A DNA stretch of 64,000 nt from Apostichopus japonicus (lineage: Eukaryota; Echinodermata; Holothuroidea; Aspidochirotida; Stichopodidae), in the NCBI RefSeq assembly GCF_037975245.1, contig NC_092576.1, positions 23,419,111 to 23,483,110 of the forward strand, given 5' to 3'. Numbering within the stretch: the first letter of the stretch is position 1; each line of letters opens with the position of its first letter. The notes beneath the pieces were generated by a model. It made no database searches and was not told where the DNA came from. It was given only the letters and a program-made list of their open reading frames with translations. Positions 10,909-21,796 of the stretch are shown piece after piece. The translations under genes and the position numbers were made by a program.

Positions 10909-11432
10909 TATTTTGGATAACTGGCTCTTATTAGCCAGGTAAGTTTTCTTTTCTAACCGCAAAGTTTTGGTTTTCACTCGTTTCCCCGTGAAACATTAGT
11001 TTGTCTGTAACTTGCTATTCCCCGGAAAAGTCAACACTAACGAAATTTTTCTTTCCTAGAGTTTTCTCAGTACTACGATAGGGCGAGCATACTTTTTTAT
11101 GTCTAAATAACGATGGTAAAATGGAACTAAGATCACCGTTAGGTCTACAATAAATTTACATTTTACTTGAGTCGTATGGTAAAATGGACCTCAAAAACAC
11201 CTCTTTGTGTACAATAAAGATTGTGCTTGATGATATACACACATCGTACATTTGGATATGGTATTTTTATACGGTCCTAAGTTTAAAATAACGTAGACTA
11301 TATAAAGATCTATGTATTTGGGTAAATATATATATATATATATACAGGCCTATGTTGTAAAGTATCGGAGCCTTTACATGATAGAAGAATATATAACTGA
11401 TCTAGCCTAAATGTATTAAATTAACCAACCTC

Positions 11433-11669
11433 TTAAATTACACCAATACCTAAATGGCCTACCACTATAGTTAAGCCTATACATACGTTAGAAATAAATG
11501 AGACGACACAATGCATGTTTAAGGAGAGTGTTGAGTCTGCTCTTTCTGGAATATTTGATAACCCTTTGTAGAGTCGGTTAAAAAGTTTTAAAAAAAAAGT
11601 ACTGATCAGCTTAAGTCTGACAAGGTCTTCGATGGTTTCTTCTTCCTCCTTAATGTCCTCATCTACCAT
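11433..11669 (-). CDS. Small unrecognised ORF in left arm, possible membrane peptide
   Basis: A 78-residue frame with an acidic start (VDEDIKEEEETIEDL) and a hydrophobic C-terminus. It is present in the other arm (13251-13487), differing at two residues where a homopolymer varies. I recognise no family. Its retention may only reflect recent duplication of the arm, so the coding claim is weak. Confidence 0.2.
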   Translation of the reverse strand: MVDEDIKEEEETIEDLVRLKLISTFFLKLFNRLYKGLSNIPERADSTLSLNMHCVVSFISNVCIGLTIVVGHLGIGVI

Positions 11670-12133
11670 GGTGAGTTTCCGGGAAAATTTCGGCCAGTGT
11701 CTCTATGAAGACATTGTATTCTTTTCCCGTTATCCTCTGCTCCTTCAGGCTCCTTCTCCTCCTCCACATGCCGCAAATACCCAACGGTGGAATACAAATG
11801 CAGGCCACCGGGTGATTTACAATTTGCGTTGGTGTTTCAAAACGTTGACAATAAAAGACACAATATGCTCGTGCTAGCCATCTTCGAGGCTATTGCTCAA
11901 ATGACGTAATCACCACAGAGACATCGTCTTATATAGGGTTCCAAATGTTAATAGCGTTTAGTGTGTACGCCACAGTGTAAGTATAGGTAATGGCTAGTTT
12001 CAAAAATACCGCCAAATCATGTAAGCACCGCCTCTTTACACATGCGCAGTACTCACTCGTACGATGTACTTATGCAACTGATGATGTCATCCCTAAAATT
12101 GATCTAGGACTTGCAACTTTGTTTCCGATCGCG

Positions 12134-12414
12134 AAATTCTTAACCGTAACGTGTCTCATAAACAGCGCGAATATAGGCAAACGGACGATCATCATAGGGG
12201 CTAGTAATTGTTTGCCTCAAACATCGATATCCTACCTAACGGACGAGTCGCTATTGTTATTGTCACTAAAGTCACTATTGACTTATCCGTTTGTTCAAAA
12301 CGTGTACTATTCACATTCGTTGATGTTTTTACAATGTGTAACATATAGCCAGCGGTACAAATGTTTTTACGTACAATAGCGTCAAACGGTGCATAGATAG
12401 TTTTATATATTTAA
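12134..12414. other. Central spacer of the palindromic element
   Basis: 281 bp that are not inverted-repeated with each other. Part of it (about 12163-12298) is a diverged direct copy of subterminal DNA in the right arm (about 16517-16655): shared blocks include TAGTAATTGTTTGCCTCAAA and CCTACCTAACGGACGAGTCG. So the spacer holds a remnant of the element's own end region. Confidence 0.8.
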
Positions 12415-12633
12415 GGGAAAATAAAACAAAGTTGCAAGTCCTAGATCAATTTTAGGGATGGCATCATCAGTTGCATAAGTACATCGTACGAGTGAGTACT
12501 GCGCATGTGTAAAGAGGCGGTGCTTACATGATTTGGCGGTATTTTTGAAACTAGCCATTACCTATACTTACACTGTGGCGTACACACTAAACGCTATTAA
12601 CATTTGGAACCCTATATAAGACGATGTCTCTGT

Positions 12634-12644
12634 GGTGATTACGT
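12634..12644. repeat. Target-site duplication of tRNA-SINE (left copy)
   Basis: GGTGATTACGT flanks the SINE here and at 13006-13016. The left arm has a single uninterrupted copy (reverse complement near 11904-11914), which gives the empty site. Confidence 0.9.
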
Positions 12645-13005
12645 AGAGTGGTAAGGTGGCAGAACGGGAGAGTACACGTCTGCAGTACCTGAGGTCCCTG
12701 GTTCAAACCTCGGTGTCGACACTGACACCAATTTTCACCCCGCTCCTTTCTCGTGGTAGGAAAGTGGCTACACGTGGAAAGCGGTACTCACGTCCTTCGG
12801 AGGGGACGTTAAATTGCGGTCCCGGGAGCAGGACTACACACCCCTGCCTCGTTACTTCAGGGCACTATTCGAAAAGAGAAGGCGAGATTCGCCGGTGTCC
12901 TTCCACGCACAAAAACTTGGAACCTCAATAATTTCCGACTAAGGATTTCCTTAGTCTGCTGAAGCACCTTCGGGTGGAAGCGTAATACGAGGTGTATCAT
13001 CATAT
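12645..13005 (+). mobile_element. tRNA-derived SINE, only in the right arm
   Basis: 361 bp. The head has a tRNA-type internal RNA polymerase III promoter: A box TGGCAGAACGGG (12657-12668) and B box GGTTCAAACCT (12700-12710). The body contains GTCCTTCGGAGGGGACGTTA, a motif that recurs in conserved central domains of metazoan tRNA-SINEs. An 11-bp target duplication flanks it. The homologous point in the left arm lacks it, so insertion followed formation of the palindrome. A 91-residue ORF across it is incidental. Confidence 0.88.
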
Positions 13006-13250
13006 GGTGATTACGTCATTTGAGCAATAGCCTCGAAGATGGCTAGCACGAGCATATTGTGTCTTTTATTGTCAACGTTTTGAAACACCAACGCAAATTG
13101 TAAATCACCCGGTGGCCTGCATTTGTATTCCACCGTTGGGTATTTGCGGCATGTGGAGGAGGAGAAGGAGCCTGAAGGAGCAGAGGATAACGGGAAAAGA
13201 ATACAATGTCTTCATAGAGACACTGGCCGAAATTTTCCCGGAAACTCACC

Positions 13251-13487
13251 ATGGTAGATGAGGACATTAAGGAGGAAGAAGAAACCATCGAAGACCTTGT
13301 CAGACTTAAGCTGATCAGTACTCTTTTTTTTAAACTTTTTAACCGACTCTACAAAGGGTTATCAAATATTCCAGAAAGAGCAGACTCAACACTCTCCTTA
13401 AACATGCATTGTGTCGTCTCATTTATTTCTAACGTATGTATAGGCTTAACTATAGTGGTAGGCCATTTAGGTATTGGTGTAATTTAA
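13251..13487 (+). CDS. Small unrecognised ORF in right arm, mirror of 11433-11669
   Basis: 78 residues, acidic N-terminus and hydrophobic C-terminus, nearly identical to the left-arm ORF apart from a small change at a T-rich tract (STLFFKLF versus STFFLKLF). No recognised domain. Confidence 0.2.
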   Translation: MVDEDIKEEEETIEDLVRLKLISTLFFKLFNRLYKGLSNIPERADSTLSLNMHCVVSFISNVCIGLTIVVGHLGIGVI

Positions 13488-14007
13488 GAGGTTGGTTAAT
13501 TTAATACATTTAGGCTAGTTCAGTTATATATTCTTCTATCATGTAAAGGCTCCGATACTTTACAACATAGGCCTGTATATATATATATATTTACCCAAAT
13601 ACATAGATCTTTATATAGTCTACGTTATTTTAAACTTAGGACCGTATAAAAATACCATATCCAAATGTACGATGTGTGTATATCATCAAGCACAATCTTT
13701 ATTGTACACAAAGAGGTGTTTTTGAGGTCCATTTTACCATACGACTCAAGTAAAATGTAAATTTATTGTAGACCTAACGGTGATCTTAGTTCCATTTTAC
13801 CATCGTTATTTAGACATAAAAAAGTATGCTCGCCCTATCGTAGTACTGAGAAAACTCTAGGAAAGAAAAATTTCGTTAGTGTTGACTTTTCCGGGGAATA
13901 GCAAGTTACAGACAAACTAATGTTTCACGGGGAAACGAGTGAAAACCAAAACTTTGCGGTTAGAAAAGAAAACTTACCTGGCTAATAAGAGCCAGTTATC
14001 CAAAATA

Positions 14008-14193
14008 CTTTTTAAGAAAAAGTCGCCCAGGAAAGAACCTGGGCACGAAAACCAAACTACTGAACGACTGATCCGCTTCTAACCCCAGTCCCCTTGCATC
14101 GGGACTGTGACTGTGTGATCATCGTCAGGTGTGCATCACCATTCCCGAAAAGAACAGATACTACACATGATCTTAGCCAAAAGGCCGAGAAGC
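14008..14193 (-). mobile_element. U2 snRNA-headed SINE, copy 2 (right arm)
   Basis: Exact mirror of copy 1, including the 19-bp target duplication (13989-14007 and 14194-14212). Because both arms carry the same insertion at the same base, it either predates arm duplication or was transferred by gene conversion. It is not an independent insertion. Confidence 0.88.
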
Positions 14194-14805
14194 GAGCCAG
14201 TTATCCAAAATAAGGATGATCCAATCATGGGTTACGATGGTCTCATACGTTGTGCCTATAGCTCACACAGTGTTATACAAATACACTATATACACTGCGT
14301 ATATGTGCACATTATACATGCCAAGTCTCACCCAAGTATCGATAATGCCTCATTGTGTGTGTTGGAATCTTAGGCTGGTGGCAGACAATGGTTCCGATCG
14401 ATCGTTTTCAAAGAGGGGTAAAGGGGGCAGAAGGTCAAATAGTCTTCGGGGAGGAAGGTGCTCCATTAGAACTTGATAAAGTATTGGGGGTATACAAACA
14501 GTGGTTAGGTAGGACACTCTCACTTTGTGCCAAATTTTGATCGGGAAAAGTGCGTCATGGCTGAAAAGTAACCAAGTCGATCCGTTTTTGGCTGATACAT
14601 TGCACGAGCAGGCTTGATTGGTCCCATACCCGAGGATCTTTCGCCTGTGCCACGTACACGACATAAAACTTGATACACATAGACCAATCGGATTCATTTA
14701 CCGGGATACTTTCTCTCTTCCCTTTGTCGGACCTTCGAAGCAAGTTCCGTGGATTCATACGATATTATTTTCACTGGAACCTTTACCGTGGATTATATCA
14801 TTTTT

Positions 14806-15317
14806 TAAATATGAGCACAAAATGAGTGACTCGAAGAGCACACCGTGAGCAAAAAAGAGTCGTTTAGATGAGCAATTGAGCATGTGCTCATATTAGAATT
14901 AGCAACAAAACAAAAACGCATGATGTGGTTCATGTGATGAGCACGCGAGCACAAAAGGAGTGACTCAAAGAGCAAAAGAGCACACCGTGAGCAAAAAGAG
15001 TCGTTTAGATGAGCAATTGAGCATGTGCTCATATTAGAATTAGCAACAAAACAAAAATGCATGATGTGGTTCATGTGATGAGCGCGTGAGCACAAAAGGA
15101 GTGACTCAAAGAGCAAAAGAGCACACCGTGAGCAAAAAAGAGTCGTTTAGATGAGCAATTGAGCATGTGCTCATATTAGAATTAGCAACAAAACAAAAAC
15201 GCATGATGTGGTTCATGTGATGAGCACGCGAGCATAAAAGGAGTGACTCAAAGAGCAAAAGAGCACATCGTGGGCAAAAGAGAGTCGTTTAGATGAGCAA
15301 TTGAGCATGTGCTCATA
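14806..15317. repeat. 142-bp tandem repeat array, right arm
   Basis: Mirror of 9600-10110, with the same GAGCA/TGCTC-rich units, immediately upstream of the right-arm zinc-finger ORF. Confidence 0.9.
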
Positions 15318-15404
15318 TTGATATATTCAAAAAGTATATCATTCACATTTTTGTTTAATAGCTCTCATTGCGTCGAATGACACAAAAGAGTACACACCCT
15401 CAAG

Positions 15405-15893
15405 ATGAGATTTCGTTGTAAAATATGCAATAAAGGATTTAACCGTCAGTTCAATCTTCGTCGACACGAATCCATCATTCACCCTAGTAATCAAAAGGCA
15501 GCGATGGTAACTAAAAGCGAGGATGACAGTGTGAATGGTAATAGAGATCGTTATGTGAATACGCGTCGTGTCGGCGTGAAATGCAAACATCGTGAAAGTG
15601 ATTCGACCGATGACCGCAGTGAAGAGGACGATGACCTGGTGGATACTGAGGGAAGTAATGAACAAAATAGTTCGGATGAGCCGATTGAAACATCAGACGG
15701 TACTGGCAGTAGTAGCAGTGAGGATAATGGTGGTGAAGATCACGATGACGGGGATGGTGAACGCACGTATGATGCTGTGGAGACTTGGATGCACTTGCTC
15801 GAACTCAATAAGGAAATGTCTAAGATATTACATCATGGACTGAAGTACAAATACGAAAGTGATGATGAGGAGGACGATGACAACGATGTGTAA
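15405..15893 (+). CDS. C2H2 zinc finger with acidic tail, right-arm copy
   Basis: Same 162 residues as the left-arm copy: finger C5-C8-H21-H26, then an acidic, serine-rich tail. It reads outward to the right end. The ATG at 15405 is the first in the frame and lies about 88 bp after the repeat array. TATA-like AT-rich sequence (GATATATTCAAAAAGTATAT) lies between array and ORF at about 15320-15340. With two divergent identical genes, the element may make double dose from its two ends; this is inference. Confidence 0.72.
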   Translation: MRFRCKICNKGFNRQFNLRRHESIIHPSNQKAAMVTKSEDDSVNGNRDRYVNTRRVGVKCKHRESDSTDDRSEEDDDLVDTEGSNEQNSSDEPIETSDGTGSSSSEDNGGEDHDDGDGERTYDAVETWMHLLELNKEMSKILHHGLKYKYESDDEEDDDNDV

Positions 15894-16750
15894 GTTGTCA
15901 GAGAGACGTGGGTGACTATACGATCGATCTGAAGAAAGAAATAACAACCGTGGACAACGTATGGCGGATATCGTTGGCAGGTTTACCGATGACGTTCACC
16001 GTAATGACCAAGATGTATATTATTTTATCAATCCATATCTTTAACGATTGATCATTTCAATGTTCACTATTTCATGTGCTTACCAAGTTGTTGTTCTAAA
16101 CATAATCATGCATGATTTTATGTGTTTATTTATTTTAAATGAAGTGTTTTCTTAAATTGACATACATTTTATGAAATGTGTTTAGCGATGCATCTTTTAT
16201 CTTTTTTAATTTTATTATTTACAAAGTGACGTTTCATGAACTGTTCGGTGCTAACGTTTTCTAGTATCAGATCAAGTGAAACTTTTAGGTAAATCTATTT
16301 TGACTTTAACGAGTTTAGAAAAGTGTCGTGCTGATGTTGGATACCTTTCAATATTCAATACAGTGTTTTTCTCATATGTAGCTAGTATGTTTGTATATAA
16401 TTGTGTACTAAATTTTTTGGAAAATCCGTCCCCCGCTACATTACTGTACCGGACAAAATATATCCTAAAGGAAAGGTTAAGACCCCAAAGGAGAACATTG
16501 AGTTTCATTGTGTACTGAGCGCGAAAATAGCTAACGGACGATGATCTTAGGGGTTAGTAATTGTTTGCCTCAAACAGAAATCGATATCCTACCTAACGGA
16601 CGAGTCGCTATTGTTTATTGTCACTACAGCCACTATTGACTTATCCTTTTGTTCAATATATTTTCTTGTTTGATGTGAAGATATGCTGTGGTGCACTCGA
16701 ATAAAAAACAAAACTGTACAACACATCGCTTTTGTTCTCATTTTCCAGAT

Positions 16751-16889
16751 ATGCCCTAGTTTGGGTCCCCAATGTCCATTTTGCCCTGGTTCGGGTCCCG
16801 AGTGCCCATTTTGCCCTAGTTCGGGTCCCCAATGACCATTTTGCCCTAGTTCCGGTCCCCACTGTCCATTTTGCCCTAGTTCCGGTCCC
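16751..16889. repeat. 30-bp subterminal tandem repeats, right arm
   Basis: Reverse complement of the left-arm array (CCATTTTGCCCTAGTTC-GGTCCC units), with one visible substitution against the left arm at the innermost unit. Confidence 0.9.
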
Positions 16890-16945
16890 ACTTGACGTCC
16901 TATATCGGGTCCCCCTTGTGCCCCGGTCTGGGTCTATACACTACT

Positions 16946-16951
16946 GGCGAC
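16946..16951. repeat. 6-bp target-site duplication, right copy (GGCGAC)
   Basis: Matches 7965-7970 exactly and directly follows the terminal ACACTACT. Confidence 0.93.
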
Positions 16952-17223
16952 ATTCACTTCCTTTATCTTGATTATGATGTCTTCCTACTTTTTTTGGCTT
17001 TTTTTTTACCCCCTTTACGTGTAGTGAATTTGAAGGTCACATCCTTGTCTTCAAACATGGGTAGAGAAAATAGCCACTGTTCAGCGTTTTCCACAATTTT
17101 ATCAGAGTAGAAATTGTCACAAATGATTACGATGGTCTCAGTGGGTAGTACTCCGATTTAATTGATAACGTAGCACAACAGTTCATTAGCGATTACGTCA
17201 GATTGCCCAATACACTCTGCCAT
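16952..17223 (-). pseudogene. LINE ORF1, N-terminal part (split by the palindromic element)
   Basis: Reading leftward from the ATG at 17223-17221: MAECIGQSDVIANELLCYVI, an in-frame stop, then VIICDNFYSDKIVENAEQWL, FEDKDVTFKFTTRKGGKKKA and, after a frameshift, IIIKIKEVN, continuing across the insertion into ADLPIFAASNLSLLP at 7964. This ORF1 type (FYS-eI--A---L, then D-I-----D---lP-Fva-dLs-lP) is one I associate with CR1/L2-like LINEs of marine invertebrates and fish. Stop and frameshift make it inactive. Confidence 0.72.
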
Positions 17224-19670
17224 GATATAGCTTTACAGCACTAGCTAACCCGTAACGGAATGATATAGTTGTTAGTGTTAGCAACGGTTTCGCAGAACTA
17301 CTTAGCGTCGAATGGCGCGATGGCAACGATCATTCTCGGAGAGGACGGGTTTTTATAGGGTAAAACAAGCCAGAAAATGTTAATATTCGATCAATAATAC
17401 TCGACAATGCATGTTGTCGTTGATAGTTTGTATCCAGTAGAAAAATGTAATTACTTACAGCAAGTAATTAAGATATAAAGATGTGACGCGTGTAGTTACC
17501 GTATCAATCCGGTGATGAAACTAGGATATCCGTAGCTCATGCTAATGACGTTAAAATATTACATTGGCTAGGCTACTGTACATATGCTACCACTTTAAGT
17601 AACGATATCACTGCCAGATCTATTGACAAGGCCGAGGCTTAGCCTATATTTTTGCAAAGAAACTTTGGAGCGAAATTATTTGATTTTCGTTTTATTTTGT
17701 TATCCAGGCCGAGCCTGGCTTTAGCCTATTCTAACTTACGCTAAAGGCTAGGCTAAGTAGGTCTAAGAAATTAGTTAGGTACAGCAGGTTTATCCTTCAT
17801 GTGGCAATGATTGTAAGCTATGAGTTCCAGACAGATGTAGATAAGTGAGAACTTATCGTCACATGTTTGTAAATAATGCCCTTTTTCTCTCTACAGGATC
17901 TTTAACAAAACTTGCACTTCAATGATTGCATTTGGATACGAGTCTCTATAGTTGGCCATACTAAATGAAGGCAAAATCAATGTTTTTGTTTTGAAAAAAG
18001 CCCTAAACTCAACTTAGTCTAGTCAAGAGCAGTTGTTTTCCACTGCTACATAAAATAATTATAAGCTGATGTACTGTGCTTAGGTGGTAATATTGATCTT
18101 GATGATTAATGCTGTTTTATGATATGTTTGCTGAAGATATTGAAACTGAGTTTCACCAGATTATAACAAAACAACACTATACTCAGTATCATATAGGCTA
18201 GTTAATTTGAATTGATTGTTGCGAGATGGGATTAAACTCGGCTTGTTTTGTGATACAGATATGCACGTATATGATACATATTCACAGTATCAGTATACTC
18301 TCGGATCCATTTGATTGGTACTACATCCCTTCAAAATTGGTTCCAAAATGTAAAAAGGGTATCCACTAGGAGAAATTGGTGACTTTGTGTGCCTCCAATT
18401 CCCAAGAGTTAAGGCCGAAACTCTGTCTCTAATAACAGATTCAAAAATTTGGTCCATATCTCTGAGTACCAAATTTCAGCTCTGTACTCCCTGATAAGAA
18501 AATATGAGTCTCTGAAAAGCAAATATCACCAGAACAGTACTTAATTGCGACTCCCAAGTGATATATGTGGTACACTCATTTCAAATGAATGTCGAATAGG
18601 CGTCTTAATATTCGTTGTGTCTGTCATTACCACGAGGACGATTCTGATTAATCCTTAGTAAAATCTTAGTTGGGGACAGTATGGGACCCACTGTATCTGA
18701 ACATTATTGACTTGGCATGGGAACAGGCCCTTAAATATTTAAATAATATCAGTGTCATTTGGGTGTTGTTTTTGAATAACTGTTTAAAAGCATAAATAGG
18801 AAGGTGGAAGGTTTCACTTGGGTGATTGAGTTGAACTCTAGCCTCATCACTTGGGTACAGAGAAATGACACAATGTAGGTTTTATTCATATAAGTCTGGG
18901 GTAGGACTTTCTATTCTATCTTCTCTACAATCATGCGTTGTCATGAATATCGTGTTCAAATGTTATCAGTTATGCAAAGTTTCATGAAACATTTCGGATT
19001 TCTCGTGTTCTGTAAGTGTAATAGACACAGGGTATGTGGTGGTCTCTAAACGTCATGTAACTTTGACTCTGATTAAGGATTTTTACACATATCATTTCTT
19101 TTGAAATATATAGAGTCTCATTTGTTTTCGCTTTGTTAAACTAGAATATAGTACGTTTGTGTAGTATATTGTGTTGTTTTTCTTCCTTTGTTTTGTAACA
19201 TAGATAAACTGTTTTTTCATATGTGGTATGGACCATTTGCAGCCCTGCAGGCAAATTTTATTTATTCCTTGGAACCATGGTCACACACGTGTCTGTTTAT
19301 TGTCTTTATCTGTCTTCTGTTTCTGCAAGACATTGAATTATACGAGTGCCTAAAATAAAGTTGGAGAAGACTTGACAATTGTACTTGTTTTTTTGTTTTT
19401 TTAGTTTTTATAGTTGTATGTACACTTAAGGGCAGTACATGGAATAAAACACTGGGATTTAACTCTTTATTAGGAGTGAATATACAAAATAACCACTCTT
19501 TAAAAAGAGTGAAAGTGCAATCTAAACAAAAGTGTACATTCTGCTAGGAGTGAAAATGTTCACTCTAAACTTGGAGTGGCTTTCACTCTCGTTAGAGCTG
19601 TCCATATTCCCCATCCAGCTAAGAGTAAAATTAGAGTGGTTTTTCACACCACGGGATATAGAGAGTACAG
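17224..19670. other. No gene recognised
   Basis: No supported coding sequence. An AATAAAG at about 19351 on the plus strand could be a polyadenylation signal of an untranslated transcript, but I see no exon to go with it. 19450-19670 is unusually rich in CACTCT/AGAGTG pentamers of unknown meaning. Confidence 0.3.
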
Positions 19671-19675
19671 TAACT

Positions 19676-20302
19676 TAAAGCAGCTCTTTGCCTTTGTCGC
19701 CGTTTTCCCAAACTTTTGACATGTCCATCGAGTTGTTTACATGTATTCATCACGAAACAGCAAAGTAGATATTAAAATAGTTGTTCCCCTGTCAAGAGCA
19801 TTAATTGGCGAGCAATGAAGGACGTCTGCAGATAATGAGTAGTCGCATGCAGTTCCCCAAATCCACTAGTTTGAATTCAACCAATCAATGAATAGCTAAC
19901 ATGCTTATTTATGAGCCGTTGCTTAAAATAAGATTCATTCACATCAATCCGACAAAGTCGCGTCGTTATCACAGCCATGCACAATACACACAAATAAAGC
20001 ATGGTGTTTTAGAAAGGAGTTCCATAACAACTTCCTGGTTTTAGTACATAATGGTGTACTAGGTTGCTTACGACGACGCTAAGTGAAAATTATTTACCTC
20101 ATTATTCCATGACGTTCATAGAATTTAAGTAGTAATATTATGTTCGGAGAAAAACAACGTTCAAAGTTGTAAATATTTCGACTTTCATTCCACCATTTGA
20201 ATTTAGATTTGAAAAGATAAGCTAGTTGTGTATGTCGTTATGACATCGTGGGGTACATGACGTTGAGAAAATCATAAAAAAAAGGACGCATGAACCTGTT
20301 TT
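19676..20302. mobile_element. Degenerate TTAA-type MITE
   Basis: Starts TTAAAGCAGC and is similar throughout to the intact copy at 21797-22400 (shared blocks include GACATGTCCATCGA, TTTGAATTCAACCAATCA, GATAAGCTAGTT-TGTATGTCG). Its right end has diverged (ACAGGTTCATG instead of the TIR). Confidence 0.65.
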
Positions 20303-21480
20303 AACTATAGGAGTACGCCAATATTCACGGCCTGGTAACATATATTATCGGATGCGATTTAAGGACACCGTAAAAATTGTAGCATATTTTATGTAGGAAC
20401 AGCGCCTACAAAACTATACTAAAAAACTAAACTAAAAAACCGCAACCCATTTCTTGTTATCAGCCGTATAAAATGTGAGCTATATCAGGCTACGCAGGAA
20501 TACATCAACCACTGTACACACGGTATGATATATAGTAATTTATGGGTTGAAGCAAATTTAATATGATTTTTATTTGAACATAGTTACATATAAAGAACAA
20601 CGACTCAATTAAACGCCATGAAAGCCAGTTAGTAAGAATTATGAATATGAATTATGAATATGATATTAATGTTTATGTTGTATTACCTCTCTTTGCTGTT
20701 CCTCTTAGTTCAGTGAGTGCACAATCCAGTAGCTTAAAGCAGTCTTAAAACAACGTATCTATGTACTACAGTACCAAATGTTCGCGTCACAGTAATAAGC
20801 TATATATAGTCTAGGTATATAGTACGTATTATCATCATATAAATAACTCATTGGAGTTAAACGGGTATAAACTGCGGTCATAAGATCTTGTAGCTGTTGT
20901 ATATTATTATTAGTAGAATACGCCCATTAAAAGCCCCGTTGACTTACACACTGAAATTACAAAAGTAATGTGGTCTCTTAGTCTAGATAGAAGTTCTCAA
21001 TAGCTAAACGCTACCCATCACCGGATACCTGTCAAATTGGCCTTTCATGGCATTATCAATGTGAGGTACCATGACAGCAAGGATTTGTTGCTATCAGAAC
21101 CTGGAAGTTTTCGCCACTTGTAAACAAACCTCTTCACTTAGTAGTAAACAATTTTCGTATGCTGTTCCTGGGAGGCCTAAAGGGTCTAAAATGACCTCAT
21201 TTGACCCTTTTTTCACCACATGTACTTCCATTCATGTTCTTCAAAATGCAACCCCCCCCCCAAAAAAAAAAATAGACCATGATAGATAACAGGTCAAAAA
21301 AGATGTTCTCCTGCTAATTTTTGGCACTTTTCCTGAAGGAGAATAATCGTGCGGATGGATATAGACTCTAATAGGAGTACGCCACCTTAGGGAGGATGCA
21401 AGTTAATTGTGGTGGAAGGGGAGGTAAGAATAAACAAATCCGACGTCAAGCTAGGGCGTCATAGCAAGCCGCCTTACTGA
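20303..21480. other. No gene recognised
   Basis: AT-rich DNA. A polyC/polyA junction lies at about 21252-21272. Nothing coding is supported. Confidence 0.3.
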
Positions 21481-21707
21481 GTTCATTTCTGGGTTCTGTT
21501 CTTTTTACTATTAGGTGTCAGTTTCCACGTATGGGGACTGAAGTTGTGTATTTCGTTCACAGAACTACCTATGTACGATGAAGCCATGATTGTCATATAC
21601 ATTTAGGACCGTTCACAGTTTTCTGTGGTGGTATAGTAGTATTAGGTCTAACCTCCGATTCAATTCTTCTATAAGTGGGTGTATTTAAAGCGATCGATTT
21701 AATACCT

Positions 21708-21709
<2 letters not shown>

Positions 21710-21747
<38 letters not shown>
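21710..21747. repeat. (GATA)n microsatellite
   Basis: Nine to ten GATA units at the former exon 2/intron 1 junction of the decayed DUF1647 copy; absent from paralogue 1. Confidence 0.95.
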
Positions 21748-21796
21748 AATACGATACAAGTACGTCAGACAACATTAAAATGCATGCTAATCTTAA

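Larger units (their letters stand above)
7971..16945. mobile_element. Palindromic, Polinton-like DNA transposon with 4.2-kb inverted arms
   Basis: An 8,975-bp element. Left arm 7971-12133 and right arm 12415-16945 are reverse complements around a 281-bp spacer (12134-12414). The right arm is longer by a 361-bp SINE plus its 11-bp target duplication. Arms look about 99% identical: the 162-residue ORF is unchanged between them, and I noticed only a few substitutions and small homopolymer/TA indels. Termini are AGTAGTGTATAGACCC and its complement. A perfect 6-bp target duplication flanks it. Polinton/Maverick elements are known for 6-bp duplications and termini starting 5'-AG; hAT (8 bp), Harbinger (3 bp) and piggyBac (TTAA) do not fit. 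No polymerase B, integrase, ATPase, protease or capsid gene is visible, so it would need help in trans. The arrangement could have arisen by snap-back (self-primed) copying of one end. Class assignment is inference; the boundaries are directly visible. Confidence 0.85.

Noticed and set aside
12656-12931. 91-residue ORF
   Set aside because: It lies entirely within the tRNA-SINE.
7971-16945. The palindrome as a sequencing or assembly artefact
   Set aside because: A perfect 6-bp duplication at both ends, a non-symmetric spacer, a SINE in one arm only and scattered arm-arm differences are not expected from a false mirror copy.
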